Source: Staphylococcus schweitzeri
Lineage (GTDB): Bacteria; Bacillota; Bacilli; Staphylococcales; Staphylococcaceae
Assembly: GCF_002902405.1 (NCBI RefSeq)
Contig: NZ_PPQS01000013.1
Span: forward strand, 1 to 34,459
Direction: 5' to 3'
Length of the DNA stretch: 34,459 nt
This document shows, in pieces, positions 1 through 8,188 of the stretch (its first letter is position 1; every line of letters starts with the position of its first letter). A program made the translations under genes and the position numbers. The notes beneath the pieces were generated by a model. It did no database searches, was not told the DNA's origin, and saw only the letters and a list, made by a program, of their open reading frames with translations.

Positions 1-20
1 AAGGCTTATAGCCGTAGAAC

Positions 21-50
21 AAACCACCCGTTCACACGGGTGGTTTTGAT
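21..50 (+). terminator. Rho-independent terminator of a gene upstream of the window
   Basis: An 11-bp perfect stem (AAACCACCCGT at 21-31 pairs with ACGGGTGGTTT at 36-46) closes on a four-base loop and is followed by a short T-rich tail. It ends a transcript whose gene lies left of the window. Confidence 0.85.
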
Positions 51-215
51 TTAGAAATAATACGTATTTTTACATAAAATAACTTTTTACAACTAAATTA
101 TCAAAAAATTTCGCAAACGTGATATAATAAATTGATAATATGAAATGAATTTAAAACGAAAATATAAAAATATAGATTGAGTATAAAGTGATTTGGAATA
201 AGGTAGTGAAAGGAA

Positions 216-644
216 ATGACTAGATTATCATTAAAACCATTTAAAAATAAACGTGTAATAGTTAGTGGACGTATTCAGCGAGTATTATATAAAAATTATT
301 TAGATAGGCATAGCACATTTAAACCAAACGTAAGAATATTATTAAAAGATGTGGTCGTCGCAGGGGTCTCTATAGATCATTTATGGTTATACGAGACAAA
401 TAAATATTACGCATTGGCAATGGAATTGATTTATCGTCGCGTAAAATTTAGCGCTCATGTTGTACCGTATTACAAAATAAATAGAAGTAATAATCTATTT
501 GTACAAGACTATGGAATTAAACGTAAAAGTAAATTGATATCTGAAGAGACCTACAATCAAAATAATCAAGGAAAGGATTCAATATACGAAAAATTACCAA
601 ATATAGATTTTAAGATTGAAGATTTCTATAGTAAAGAAAATTAA
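216..644 (+). CDS. Small conserved hypothetical protein, possibly OB-fold-like
   Basis: This encodes 142 residues with no signal peptide or membrane segment. The chain is basic, with short beta-rich stretches (RVIVSGRIQRV near 13-23, then VRILLKDVVVAGVSIDHLWL, then VKFSAHVVPYY near 76-86) before a hydrophilic tail. An order of strand, 'DHLWL' and 'kFSA.V..Y' resembles small single-stranded-nucleic-acid-binding-like proteins that I recall from staphylococcal phages and chromosomes; that is inference, not a firm match. The ATG at 216 is the first possible start, because an in-frame TGA lies at 207-209; AAGGT and AGGA just upstream are only fair ribosome-binding sites. A TATAAT sits at 123-128. 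It is monocistronic, with its own terminator downstream. Confidence 0.75.
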   Translation: MTRLSLKPFKNKRVIVSGRIQRVLYKNYLDRHSTFKPNVRILLKDVVVAGVSIDHLWLYETNKYYALAMELIYRRVKFSAHVVPYYKINRSNNLFVQDYGIKRKSKLISEETYNQNNQGKDSIYEKLPNIDFKIEDFYSKEN

Positions 645-663
645 AAATATAAATATAGTAAAA

Positions 664-716
664 CACCACTAAAGGTATTTGATTATAAATCAAGTACACA
701 TTAGTGGTGCTTTATT
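664..716 (+). terminator. Rho-independent terminator
   Basis: CACCACTAA at 664-672 pairs with TTAGTGGTG at 701-709. An inner TTGATT/AATCAA helix extends the structure, and CTTTATTATT follows. The U tract is weak, but the position just after the 142-residue gene fits. Confidence 0.7.
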
Positions 717-850
717 ATTATATGTTGATTTGTCATGTCGAAATCCTCAAGTATTTTTTGATTTGAATTTTAGTGCTTTAAATTGAATGAAGAAAGTGCA
801 TAGACATTTGTTGTAATGCGATTCTAATTCAAAATTATGATAAAATAGCT

Positions 851-1357
851 TTAATTAAGAATTTTAGCCATCATGTAGTCATCATAATATTTACCGTCGA
901 TAAATAATTTATCTTTCAATACACCTTCAATTTGAAAATCAGCACTTTTAAAAAGTTCAAGTGCAGGCTGATTATTGAGTGGTACATTTGCTTCAATGCG
1001 ATGTATTTGATTATTTAAGCACCATGCCGTAATAGCATCTAAAAGTGCTTGACCTATACCACGATGCTGATAAAGCTTTTTAACACCTAAATCGATTTTA
1101 GCAACATGTTTAATTCGTTTGAAATGCATCGTGTTAACAAATGCAAAGCCAACAAGTTGTTCATCACTCTCAGCTACAAATATGACTTTATACGGAGAAG
1201 TAATATATTCTTCTAATTGCTTACTAGCTGACGTTACACTAGGGTCATATTCTCCAGGTGTATAAAACATATATGGAGATTCGTCGTAAATTTTTGATAA
1301 CATTGAAATAAAGTTCTCAACATCTTTGATACTAACTCTTCGTATGATATGGGCCAT
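851..1357 (-). CDS. GNAT family N-acetyltransferase
   Basis: A 168-residue protein covering one GNAT acetyl-CoA-dependent acetyltransferase domain. The acetyl-CoA loop (motif A) reads QHRGIGQALL near residues 97-106, preceded by the usual beta strand KIDLGVKKLY and followed by a helix (LLDAITAWCLNN) and the motif B region with ANVPLNNQPALELFKSADF, as in RimI/PhnO-like enzymes. The acceptor substrate cannot be told from the sequence. The start is supported by GGAGG seven bases upstream of the ATG on the minus strand. It is transcribed divergently from graX, sharing a ~110-bp intergenic region, and there is no sign that it belongs to the Gra module. Confidence 0.88.
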   Translation of the reverse strand: MAHIIRRVSIKDVENFISMLSKIYDESPYMFYTPGEYDPSVTSASKQLEEYITSPYKVIFVAESDEQLVGFAFVNTMHFKRIKHVAKIDLGVKKLYQHRGIGQALLDAITAWCLNNQIHRIEANVPLNNQPALELFKSADFQIEGVLKDKLFIDGKYYDDYMMAKILN

Positions 1358-1469
1358 GAAAAGCCTCCAGTATTTTGGAATTTTAAAACATTTGCTACTA
1401 TTATAATATATATGTGACTAAAAGGTGGAGTAATATGTTTTTTGGTTACAGTTTAAAGGAGTATTTTAT

Positions 1470-2393
1470 ATGAAACCTAAAGTTTTATTAGCAGGTGGAA
1501 CAGGATATATCGGTAAATATTTAAGTGAAGTTATTGAAAATGATGCGGAGCTTTATGTTATTTCAAAATATCCTGAAAATAAAAAAACAGATGTTGTCGA
1601 CATGACTTGGATTCAATGTGATATATATCACTACGATCAAGTAGTAAAGGCAATGAATCAAATAGATATTGCAGTATTTTTTATAGATCCAACGAAAAAT
1701 TCTGCTAAGATTACTCAATCTTCAGCAAGAGACTTAACGTTAATTGCAGCTGATAATTTTGGACGAGCAGCTGCTATAAATCAAATTAAAAAAGTGATAT
1801 ATATACCTGGAAGTCGATATGATAATGAAACAATTGAACGTTTAGGGGCATATGGTATTACTGTTGAAACAACAAACGTAGTTTTTAAACGCTCTTTAGT
1901 CAATGTAGAGTTGCAAGTATCTAAATATGATGATGTTAGGTCAACAATGAAAGTACCGTTGCCAAAAGGATGGACACTACAACATTTGGTTAATCACTTT
2001 ATCGCATGGATGGGACATACAAAAGGGACATTTGTGAAAACGGAGAAAGTACAAGATTTAGTTAAAGTTTATATAAAAAATAAAGCACGGCCGCTTGCTG
2101 TATTTAAAATAATGGAAACGGCCGCTGGAATAATAACTTTGAAATTAATAAGCGGGAGTATAGTCAAAAACAATGCAGTCACGCAAGGCAAACTTGAATT
2201 TAGGTTTATTAAAGAATCTGCAGTAGTCTATATCCATCTGTATGATTATATACCTCGCGTATTTTGGCTGATTTATTATTTTATACAAGCACCAATGCAA
2301 AAAATGATGATTCGTGGCTTTGAAGTAGATTGTCGTATAAAAGATTTTCAAAGTCGTTTAAAATCAGGGGAAAATATGAAATATACTAAATGA
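1470..2393 (+). CDS. graX: GraX, auxiliary protein of the GraRS two-component system
   Basis: This 307-residue protein has an N-terminal NAD(P)-binding Rossmann fold: AGGTGYIG at residues 8-15 is the dinucleotide loop of atypical short-chain dehydrogenases (NmrA-like). I see no clear YxxxK catalytic pair, which fits a scaffold or sensor rather than an enzyme. The C-terminal half is a basic segment resembling DUF2867-type regions. In S. aureus, GraX is a cytoplasmic cofactor that interacts with GraR/GraS and is needed for signalling that leads to dlt, mprF and vraFG expression and to resistance to cationic antimicrobial peptides. Start: AAAGGAG at 1455-1461, eight bases before the ATG. It is the first gene of graXRS, with only 15 bases to graR. 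Identification rests on sequence recall plus the diagnostic neighbours. Confidence 0.93.
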   Translation: MKPKVLLAGGTGYIGKYLSEVIENDAELYVISKYPENKKTDVVDMTWIQCDIYHYDQVVKAMNQIDIAVFFIDPTKNSAKITQSSARDLTLIAADNFGRAAAINQIKKVIYIPGSRYDNETIERLGAYGITVETTNVVFKRSLVNVELQVSKYDDVRSTMKVPLPKGWTLQHLVNHFIAWMGHTKGTFVKTEKVQDLVKVYIKNKARPLAVFKIMETAAGIITLKLISGSIVKNNAVTQGKLEFRFIKESAVVYIHLYDYIPRVFWLIYYFIQAPMQKMMIRGFEVDCRIKDFQSRLKSGENMKYTK

Positions 2394-2408
2394 TACCAGG
2401 TGATATGA

Positions 2409-3083
2409 ATGCAAATATTATTAGTTGAAGATGACAATACTTTATTTCAAGAATTGAAAAAAGAATTAGAACAATGGGATTTTAACGTTGCTGGTATAGA
2501 AGATTTCGGTAAAGTGATGGATACATTTGAAAGCTTCAATCCTGAAATTGTAATATTAGACGTTCAATTGCCTAAATATGATGGATTTTATTGGTGTCGA
2601 AAAATGAGAGAGGTATCTAATGTACCAATATTATTTTTATCATCTCGTGATAATCCAATGGATCAAGTTATGAGCATGGAGTTAGGTGCAGATGATTACA
2701 TGCAAAAGCCTTTTTATACTAATGTCTTAATCGCTAAATTACAAGCGATTTATCGTCGCGTCTATGAATTTACTGCAGAAGAAAAACGTACACTTACATG
2801 GCAAGATGCAGTAGTAGATTTATCAAAAGATAGTATTCAAAAAGGTGATGAAACTATATTTTTATCAAAAACTGAAATGATTATATTAGAAATACTGATT
2901 ACTAAAAAGAATCAAATTGTCTCTAGAGATACAATAATTACTGCTTTATGGGATGATGAAGCATTTGTTAGTGATAATACTTTAACGGTTAATGTGAACC
3001 GTTTGCGTAAAAAATTATCTGAAATAGGAATGGATAGTGCAATTGAAACCAAAGTAGGAAAAGGATATATGGCACATGAATAA
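2409..3083 (+). CDS. graR: GraR (ApsR) response regulator
   Basis: OmpR/PhoB-type response regulator of 224 residues. The receiver domain (about 1-115) has the acidic pair E7/D8/D9, phosphoacceptor D51 ([12 protein letters not shown]) and the K of MQKPF near 100. The C-terminal winged helix (about 125-222) includes [12 protein letters not shown] and the recognition region [14 protein letters not shown]. Phosphorylated GraR activates genes that add positive charge to the envelope (dlt, mprF) and the adjacent vraFG. Translation is coupled to graS: the two reading frames overlap by eight bases. The length equals that of known S. aureus GraR, and no defect is visible. Confidence 0.97.
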   Translation: MQILLVEDDNTLFQELKKELEQWDFNVAGIEDFGKVMDTFESFNPEIVILDVQLPKYDGFYWCRKMREVSNVPILFLSSRDNPMDQVMSMELGADDYMQKPFYTNVLIAKLQAIYRRVYEFTAEEKRTLTWQDAVVDLSKDSIQKGDETIFLSKTEMIILEILITKKNQIVSRDTIITALWDDEAFVSDNTLTVNVNRLRKKLSEIGMDSAIETKVGKGYMAHE

Positions 3084-4116
3084 TTTAAAATGGGTAGGAT
3101 ATTTCCTTAAATCACGTATGAATTGGATATTTTGGATATTATTTTTGAATTTTATAATGTTAGTAATTAGTCTAATTGATTATGATTTTCCAATTGATAG
3201 TGTGTTTTATATTGTTTCGCTTAATTTAAGTTTGACATTGATTTTTTTAATCATAACGTATTTTAAAGAAGTAAAGTTATATAAGCATTTTGATAAAGAT
3301 AAAGAAATTGAGGAGATTAAACATAAAGATTTAGCAGAGACACCATTTCAACGCGAAACTGTGGATTATTTATATCGACAAATTTTAGCGTATAAAGATA
3401 AGTTTGTTGATCAACAGTTACAATTGAATATGCATGAACAAACCATTACTGAATTTGTGCATGATATAAAAACGCCAGTGACAGCCATGAAATTACTAAT
3501 TGATCAAGAAGAAAATCATGAAAGAAAACAAGCACTATTATATGAATGGTCTCGTATTAATTCAATGTTAGATACCCAACTTTATATTACAAGGTTAGAG
3601 TCACAACGAAAAGATATGTATTTTGATTATGTACCTCTTAAACGCATGGTTATTGATGAAATTCAATTAACTAGACATATTAGTCAAGTTAAAGGAATCG
3701 GTTTTGATGTTGACTTTAAAGTTGATGATTATGTTTATACAGATATTAAGTGGTGTCGCATGATTATTAGACAAATTTTATCTAATGCATTGAAATATAG
3801 TGAAAATTATAATATTGAAATTAGAACAGAATTAATCGACAAACATGTATCTTTGATTATTAAAGACCATGGAAGAGGTATTAGTAAGAAAGATATGCCT
3901 CGAATTTTTGAACGTGGTTTCACGTCAACTGCAAATCGAAATGAAACAACATCTTCAGGTATGGGATTATATTTAGTAAATAATGTGAAAAATCAATTAG
4001 GGATTCAGGTCGATGTTACATCTGCTGTCGGTAAAGGGACAACAGTCAGTTTAGTTTTCCCATTACAAAATGAAATTGTTGAACGCATGTCAGAAGTGAC
4101 AAATTTGTCATTTTAA
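3076..4116 (+). CDS. graS: GraS (ApsS) sensor histidine kinase
   Basis: An intramembrane-sensing histidine kinase of 346 residues. Two membrane helices (about 16-34 and 44-62) flank a very short acidic extracellular loop, DYDFPIDSV at 35-43. The aspartates of this loop are the known sensor of cationic peptides and low pH in S. aureus. The H-box is [14 protein letters not shown] with phosphoacceptor H129. The N-box (ILSNALKYS), a G1 region (KDHGRGIS), the F-box (RIFERGF) and the G2 box (GMGLYLV) follow. It has no HAMP or PAS domain, as is usual for this class. The kinase passes phosphate to GraR, and VraFG helps sensing. Its last codons carry a GraR-type palindrome and one arm of a hairpin that spans the stop codon. 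Confidence 0.97.
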   Translation: MNNLKWVGYFLKSRMNWIFWILFLNFIMLVISLIDYDFPIDSVFYIVSLNLSLTLIFLIITYFKEVKLYKHFDKDKEIEEIKHKDLAETPFQRETVDYLYRQILAYKDKFVDQQLQLNMHEQTITEFVHDIKTPVTAMKLLIDQEENHERKQALLYEWSRINSMLDTQLYITRLESQRKDMYFDYVPLKRMVIDEIQLTRHISQVKGIGFDVDFKVDDYVYTDIKWCRMIIRQILSNALKYSENYNIEIRTELIDKHVSLIIKDHGRGISKKDMPRIFERGFTSTANRNETTSSGMGLYLVNNVKNQLGIQVDVTSAVGKGTTVSLVFPLQNEIVERMSEVTNLSF

Positions 4117-4133
4117 ACATGCGTTTTGTTACT
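4082..4133 (+). terminator. Hairpin across the graS stop codon, likely partial terminator
   Basis: AACGCATGT at 4082-4090 pairs perfectly with ACATGCGTT at 4117-4125, and TTTTGTTACTTT follows. The palindrome TGACAAATTTGTCA (4097-4110) makes a second helix inside the loop. The structure overlaps the graS stop codon (4114-4116), so translating ribosomes could disrupt it. It would separate graXRS transcription from vraFG. Confidence 0.6.
4099..4108. promoter_or_regulatory. Candidate GraR operator upstream of vraFG
   Basis: The exact 10-bp palindrome ACAAATTTGT, reported as the GraR-linked motif upstream of mprF, dlt and vraFG in S. aureus, lies inside the last codons of graS. It is about 35 bp upstream of a -35-like element and about 150 bp upstream of the vraF start. 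The match is direct; use as an operator here is established-knowledge inference. Confidence 0.75.
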
Positions 4134-4138
4134 TTGAA

Positions 4139-4170
4139 TTGATACCTCTAATCAACTTCAACGATATAAT
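4139..4170 (+). promoter_or_regulatory. Candidate vraFG promoter
   Basis: A perfect -10 hexamer TATAAT (4165-4170) is preceded by TTGATA (4139-4144) with a 20-bp spacer. The long spacer would make the promoter weak on its own and dependent on an activator such as GraR bound just upstream. Confidence 0.55.
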
Positions 4171-4259
4171 AAAATAGATGTTAGTCATATGTTAAATTGA
4201 AGATATTAGTGCCAAAACTTAATGAAAATGAAGTTAAGCTAAATTATAGGAGTGTTAAA

Positions 4260-5021
4260 GTGGCAATTTTAGAAGTAAAACAATTAACAAAAATATATGG
4301 AAATAGAAAAATGGCACAAGAAGTTCTGCGAGATATTAATATGTCGGTAGAAGAGGGTGAATTTATAGCAATTATGGGTCCTTCTGGATCTGGAAAGACA
4401 ACGCTATTAAATGTTTTGAGTTCAATCGATTATATTTCGCAAGGCTCCATTACATTAAAAGGGCAAAAATTAGAAAAACTCTCTAATAAAGACTTATCTG
4501 ATATTCGAAAGTATGAAATTGGTTTTATTTTTCAAGAATATAATTTGCTTCATACTTTGACAGTTAAAGAAAACATTATGTTGCCGTTAACCGTTCAAAA
4601 ACTAGATAAAGACATAATGCTAAATCGTTATCAAAGAGTAGCTGAAGCATTAAATATTTTTGATATTAGTGAAAAATACCCATCTGAACTATCTGGTGGA
4701 CAACGACAAAGAACTTCAGCTGCAAGGGCATTTATTACTCTTCCGTCAATTATCTTTGCCGATGAACCAACAGGTGCGCTTGATTCGAAAAGTACACATG
4801 ATTTATTGAAACGATTAACAAAAATGAATAAAGAATTTAAGTCTACAATCATTATGGTTACACACGATCCTGTTGCAGCTAGCTATGCCAATAGAGTGAT
4901 AATGCTTAAAGATGGTCAAATTTTTACTGAATTATATCAAGGTGATGATGAAAAACAAACATTTTTCAAAGAAATAATGCGAGTTCAAAGTGTTCTAGGT
5001 GGCGTTAATTATGAGCTTTAA
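4260..5021 (+). CDS. vraF: VraF, ATP-binding subunit of the VraFG peptide-sensing ABC transporter
   Basis: An ABC ATPase of 253 residues when started at the GTG at 4260, which has AGGAG (4248-4252) seven bases upstream and gives the known VraF length. A longer frame from a TTG at 4197 has no ribosome-binding site and adds a tail foreign to the family. Walker A is GPSGSGKT at 40-47, the signature LSGGQ at 144-148 and Walker B IIFADE at 164-169, followed by the H-loop VTHD. The family is MacB/BceA-like. In S. aureus, VraFG confers resistance to and relays sensing of cationic peptides (colistin, vancomycin-intermediate phenotypes) through GraS. It overlaps vraG by 11 bases. Confidence 0.95.
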   Translation: MAILEVKQLTKIYGNRKMAQEVLRDINMSVEEGEFIAIMGPSGSGKTTLLNVLSSIDYISQGSITLKGQKLEKLSNKDLSDIRKYEIGFIFQEYNLLHTLTVKENIMLPLTVQKLDKDIMLNRYQRVAEALNIFDISEKYPSELSGGQRQRTSAARAFITLPSIIFADEPTGALDSKSTHDLLKRLTKMNKEFKSTIIMVTHDPVAASYANRVIMLKDGQIFTELYQGDDEKQTFFKEIMRVQSVLGGVNYEL

Positions 5022-6900
5022 TCAGATTATATTTAAAAATTTCCGACAAAACTTATCGCATTATGCCATTTATTTATTTTCTTTAATAACGAGTGTAGTT
5101 TTGTACTTTAGCTTTGTAGCGTTAAAATATGCACATAAAATTAATATGACAGAATCATACCCCATCATTAAAGAAGGATCACAAGTAGGTAGTTACTTTT
5201 TATTCTTTATCATAATCGCATTTTTATTATATGCTAATGTCCTATTTATTAAGCATAGAAGTTATGAGCTAGCGTTATATCAAACACTAGGGTTATCTAA
5301 ATTCAATATTTTATATATTTTGATGCTTGAACAATTATTATTATTTATAATTACGGCGACGCTAGGTATCATTATAGGCATTTTCGGTTCGAAAATTTTA
5401 TTGATGATTGTATTTACATTGTTAGGCATTAAAGAAAAAGTGCCGATTATTTTTAGTTTAAGAGCAGTTATTGAAACATTATTATTAATTGGTGTTGCTT
5501 ATTTATTTACCGCAATTCAAAATTTTGTTTTAGTATTTAAGCAATCTATTTCACAACTTTCTAAAAATAATCAAGTAAAAGAAAGTAACCATAATAAAAT
5601 TACATTTGAAGAAGTTATTCTAGGTATCCTAGGTATTATATTGATTATCACTGGATATTATCTCTCTCTTAATATAGTCCAATATTATAATTCTATTGGC
5701 ATTTTGTTATTTATTTTATTTTCAACAGTAATAGGTGCTTATTTCTTTTTCAAAAGTTCAGTTTCACTTGTTTTTAAAATGGTAAAAAAATTTAGAAAAG
5801 GTGTTATCAGTGTAAATGATGTGATGTTTTCGTCATCGATTATGTATCGAATCAAGAAAAATGCATTTTCGTTGACTGTTATGGCAATCATTTCTGCAAT
5901 CACTGTGTCAGTTTTATGTTTTGCTGCAATCAGTAGAGCGTCTTTAGAAAGTGAAATTAAATATAGTTCACCACATGACGTTACAATTAGAAATCAACAA
6001 AAAGCTAATGAGTTAGCTAGTGAATTGAATAATCAAAAGATACCTCATTTTTATAATTACAAAGAAGTTATACACACAAAATTATATAAAGATGACTTGT
6101 TTGATGTGAAAATGAAAGAACCATATAATGTAACGATAACTAGTGATAAATATATACCCAATACAAATTTAAAACGTGGTCAAGCTGATTTGTTCGTAGC
6201 AGAAGGAGCAATTAAAGATTTAGTTAAACACAAGAAACATGGTAAAGCCATTATAGGAACTAAAAAGCATCATGTTGATATCAAGTTGCGAAAAGATATT
6301 AACAAAATATATTTTATGACGGATGTTGATTTGGGTGGGCCAACGTTTGTTTTAAATGATCAAGACTATCAAGAAATAAGAAAATATACTAAGACTAAAC
6401 ATATTGTTTCGCAATTTGGGTTCGATTTAAAATATAAAAAAGATGCACTGGCATTAGAAAAAGCCAAAAATAAAGTAGATAAATCAATAGAAACGAGAAG
6501 TGAAGCAGCAAGTTCTATATCTAGTTTGACAGGAATACTGTTATTTGTGACATCATTTTTAGGTGTTACATTCTTAATTGCTGTTTGTTGTATCATTTAC
6601 ATTAAACAAATAGATGAGACTGAAGATGAATTGGAAAATTATAGTATTTTAAGAAAACTTGGATTTACACAAAAAGATATGGCGAGAGGTCTTAAATTTA
6701 AGATTCTTTTTAATTTCGGGTTGCCTTTAGTTATCGCGCTCTCACATGCGTATTTTACTTCATTAGCTTATATGAAGTTAATAGGTACTACGAATCAAAT
6801 ACCTATTTTTATAGTGATGGGCTTATATGTTTGTATGTATGCTATATTTGCTATAACTGCTTATAATCATTCGAAACGCACAATTAGGCATTCAGTATAA
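5011..6900 (+). CDS. vraG: VraG, permease subunit of the VraFG ABC transporter
   Basis: A 629-residue BceB-type permease with about ten membrane helices: one near residues 18-38, clusters at about 50-300, then a large extracellular loop (roughly 315-520) rich in lysine and histidine, and a final FtsX-like cluster of three helices (around 525-620, including ILLFVTSFLGVTFLIAVCC). This topology is characteristic of peptide-sensing and detoxifying exporters, and the big loop is where VraG senses peptides and contacts GraS. Start: the ATG at 5011 with AGGTGG (4997-5002) eight bases upstream. The frame is open four codons further (4999), but that start lacks a site. It overlaps the end of vraF, so the two are translationally coupled. 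A strong terminator follows. Confidence 0.95.
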   Translation: MSFNQIIFKNFRQNLSHYAIYLFSLITSVVLYFSFVALKYAHKINMTESYPIIKEGSQVGSYFLFFIIIAFLLYANVLFIKHRSYELALYQTLGLSKFNILYILMLEQLLLFIITATLGIIIGIFGSKILLMIVFTLLGIKEKVPIIFSLRAVIETLLLIGVAYLFTAIQNFVLVFKQSISQLSKNNQVKESNHNKITFEEVILGILGIILIITGYYLSLNIVQYYNSIGILLFILFSTVIGAYFFFKSSVSLVFKMVKKFRKGVISVNDVMFSSSIMYRIKKNAFSLTVMAIISAITVSVLCFAAISRASLESEIKYSSPHDVTIRNQQKANELASELNNQKIPHFYNYKEVIHTKLYKDDLFDVKMKEPYNVTITSDKYIPNTNLKRGQADLFVAEGAIKDLVKHKKHGKAIIGTKKHHVDIKLRKDINKIYFMTDVDLGGPTFVLNDQDYQEIRKYTKTKHIVSQFGFDLKYKKDALALEKAKNKVDKSIETRSEAASSISSLTGILLFVTSFLGVTFLIAVCCIIYIKQIDETEDELENYSILRKLGFTQKDMARGLKFKILFNFGLPLVIALSHAYFTSLAYMKLIGTTNQIPIFIVMGLYVCMYAIFAITAYNHSKRTIRHSV

Positions 6901-6912
6901 TTATATTTTACG

Positions 6913-6967
6913 GCTTTCAGCGAAGTAACAGATAAAAATCTAAGTTACTTCGCTGGAAGCTTTTTTA
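6913..6967 (+). terminator. Strong Rho-independent terminator of vraFG
   Basis: A 17-bp stem with one G-U pair (6913-6929 with 6944-6960) closes on a 14-base loop and is followed by TTTTTT. It ends the Gra/Vra module. Confidence 0.92.
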
Positions 6968-7317
6968 AGTTCTATGAATAAATTGAAATGATTGAATAGT
7001 TTTTACTTTTTATTTTCATTATTTTTAGGGTTCTTGAAATTGAAAACATGGACTCAAAATTTGTGAAAAATAATAAATATGAGAAAATAGAGGAGCAAGT
7101 GTTGAATGATATAAATAACACAAATAGTTCGAAAAGGCATTGTATACTAATTAATATGTAAAAGTTATGTAATGCAAATTGTATCACTGTAAAATTTTCA
7201 ATGATTTTAATTTACAATTTTTAGATATATATAGATAAAAGAATGCTTATTAAACAAGGATTTTTAAACAAACGCCTACGACTATTTAAATTTTGTGTAA
7301 ATATTAAGTTTCGTCTT

Positions 7318-7354
7318 TGTTAAAAATTTGTAAATTGAATTGTGGGATTGTAAA
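7318..7354. promoter_or_regulatory. PhoP-box-like direct repeats
   Basis: On the minus strand TTTACA-N5-TTAACA (plus 7318-7334) matches the 11-bp spacing of PhoP boxes (TT[A/C/T]ACA repeats) known from Bacillus. A further TTTACA lies at 7349-7354, but 20 bp away rather than 22. Such motifs are common in AT-rich DNA, so this is tentative despite sitting upstream of a phosphate transporter. Confidence 0.3.
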
Positions 7355-7383
7355 TTTTGTGCTATTTTCATATAAGGGCAAAT

Positions 7384-7401
7384 ACAGTAAATATTTACTG
7401 T
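7384..7401. promoter_or_regulatory. 18-bp perfect palindrome, candidate operator
   Basis: ACAGTAAATATTTACTGT is self-complementary over all 18 bases with no loop, the form of a homodimeric repressor site rather than an RNA hairpin. It lies 155 bp upstream of pitR. I do not recognise the regulator; it lacks the Fur, Zur, BlaI and CzrA consensus. Confidence 0.5.
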
Positions 7402-7457
7402 GAGGCATATTTGAAATTAATATCAGTACACTAAAAACATACTGACGATTGATAATA

Positions 7458-7467
7458 ACAAATTTGT
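7458..7467. promoter_or_regulatory. Candidate GraR operator upstream of pitRA
   Basis: ACAAATTTGT occurs exactly, 88 bp before the pitR start codon. It is identical to the palindrome at the end of graS. These are the only two exact copies I found in the window. Confidence 0.5.
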
Positions 7468-7555
7468 ATCATTAGTTTGTAAATTCACTTGTCTTATTTG
7501 AAACAAATTATAACTGAATGTGATTGGTGACAATCGCTTAAATGGAGGATTTTAA

Positions 7556-8173
7556 ATGTTTAGTAAGAAAAAAGATAAGTTTATGGTTCAATTAGAAGAG
7601 ATGGTTTTCAATCTAGATCGTGCCGCTATTGAATTCGGTAAAATGGACTTCAATACTCATTTAGACTTAAAAGCATACTCAGATAACATTAAAACTTACG
7701 AGTCACATGGTGACGAATTAGTACATCAAGTTATTACTGATTTAAATCAAACATTTATCACACCAATTGAACGTGAAGATATTTTATCATTATGTGATGC
7801 AATTGATGATGTTTTAGATGCAATTGAAGAGACAGCTGCTATGTTTGAAATGTATTCAATTGAATACACGGATGAATATATGGCTGAATTTGTTGATAAC
7901 ATTCAAAAAGCTGTAGCAGAGATGAAACTTGCAGTTGGTTTATTAGTAGATAAAAAGTTATCACATATGCGTATCCATTCAATTAATATTAAAGAATTTG
8001 AAACAAACTGTGATGGTATTTTAAGACAGTCAATTAAACATATTTTCAATAGCGAAACTGATCCAATCACATTAATAAAAATAAAAGATATTTATGAAAG
8101 TATGGAAGAAATTGCTGATAAATGTCAAATCGTAGCAAATAATTTTGAAACTATAATTATGAAAAATAGCTAA
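7556..8173 (+). CDS. pitR: PitR, DUF47 (PhoU-like) accessory protein of the Pit phosphate transporter
   Basis: A 205-residue all-helical protein of the DUF47/PhoU_div family. Acidic and helical segments such as EREDILSLCDAIDDVLDAIEE (about 73-93) and the C-terminal IYESMEEIADKCQIVANNFE carry the conserved E/DxxxD metal-binding pattern of PhoU-like helical bundles. Such proteins sit on the cytoplasmic side and modulate Pit-type permeases. GGAGG about nine bases before the ATG supports the start. The pitA start follows after 15 bases, so the pair is an operon. In S. aureus, PitA-PitR is one of three inorganic phosphate uptake systems besides PstSCAB and NptA. Confidence 0.92.
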   Translation: MFSKKKDKFMVQLEEMVFNLDRAAIEFGKMDFNTHLDLKAYSDNIKTYESHGDELVHQVITDLNQTFITPIEREDILSLCDAIDDVLDAIEETAAMFEMYSIEYTDEYMAEFVDNIQKAVAEMKLAVGLLVDKKLSHMRIHSINIKEFETNCDGILRQSIKHIFNSETDPITLIKIKDIYESMEEIADKCQIVANNFETIIMKNS

Positions 8174-8188
8174 GGGGAGTATATATTT

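Larger units (their letters stand above)
6968..7555. other. 588-bp regulatory intergenic region upstream of pitRA
   Basis: No credible gene lies here; the one minus-strand frame (6972-7187) starts at a GTG with no ribosome-binding site and is hydrophobic low-complexity sequence. The stretch is very AT-rich and carries many TGTAAA/TTTACA elements, an 18-bp perfect palindrome, an exact GraR-type palindrome and the pitR ribosome-binding site. It is unusually long for a housekeeping transport operon, which suggests a long 5' leader or several control sites. Confidence 0.6.

Noticed and set aside
4197..4259. Longer N-terminus for vraF from a TTG
   Set aside because: No ribosome-binding site; the GTG at 4260 has AGGAG at ideal spacing and gives the known length.
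6972..7187. Minus-strand 71-residue hydrophobic frame after vraG
   Set aside because: Starts at GTG without a ribosome-binding site; low-complexity AT-rich translation; no family resemblance.
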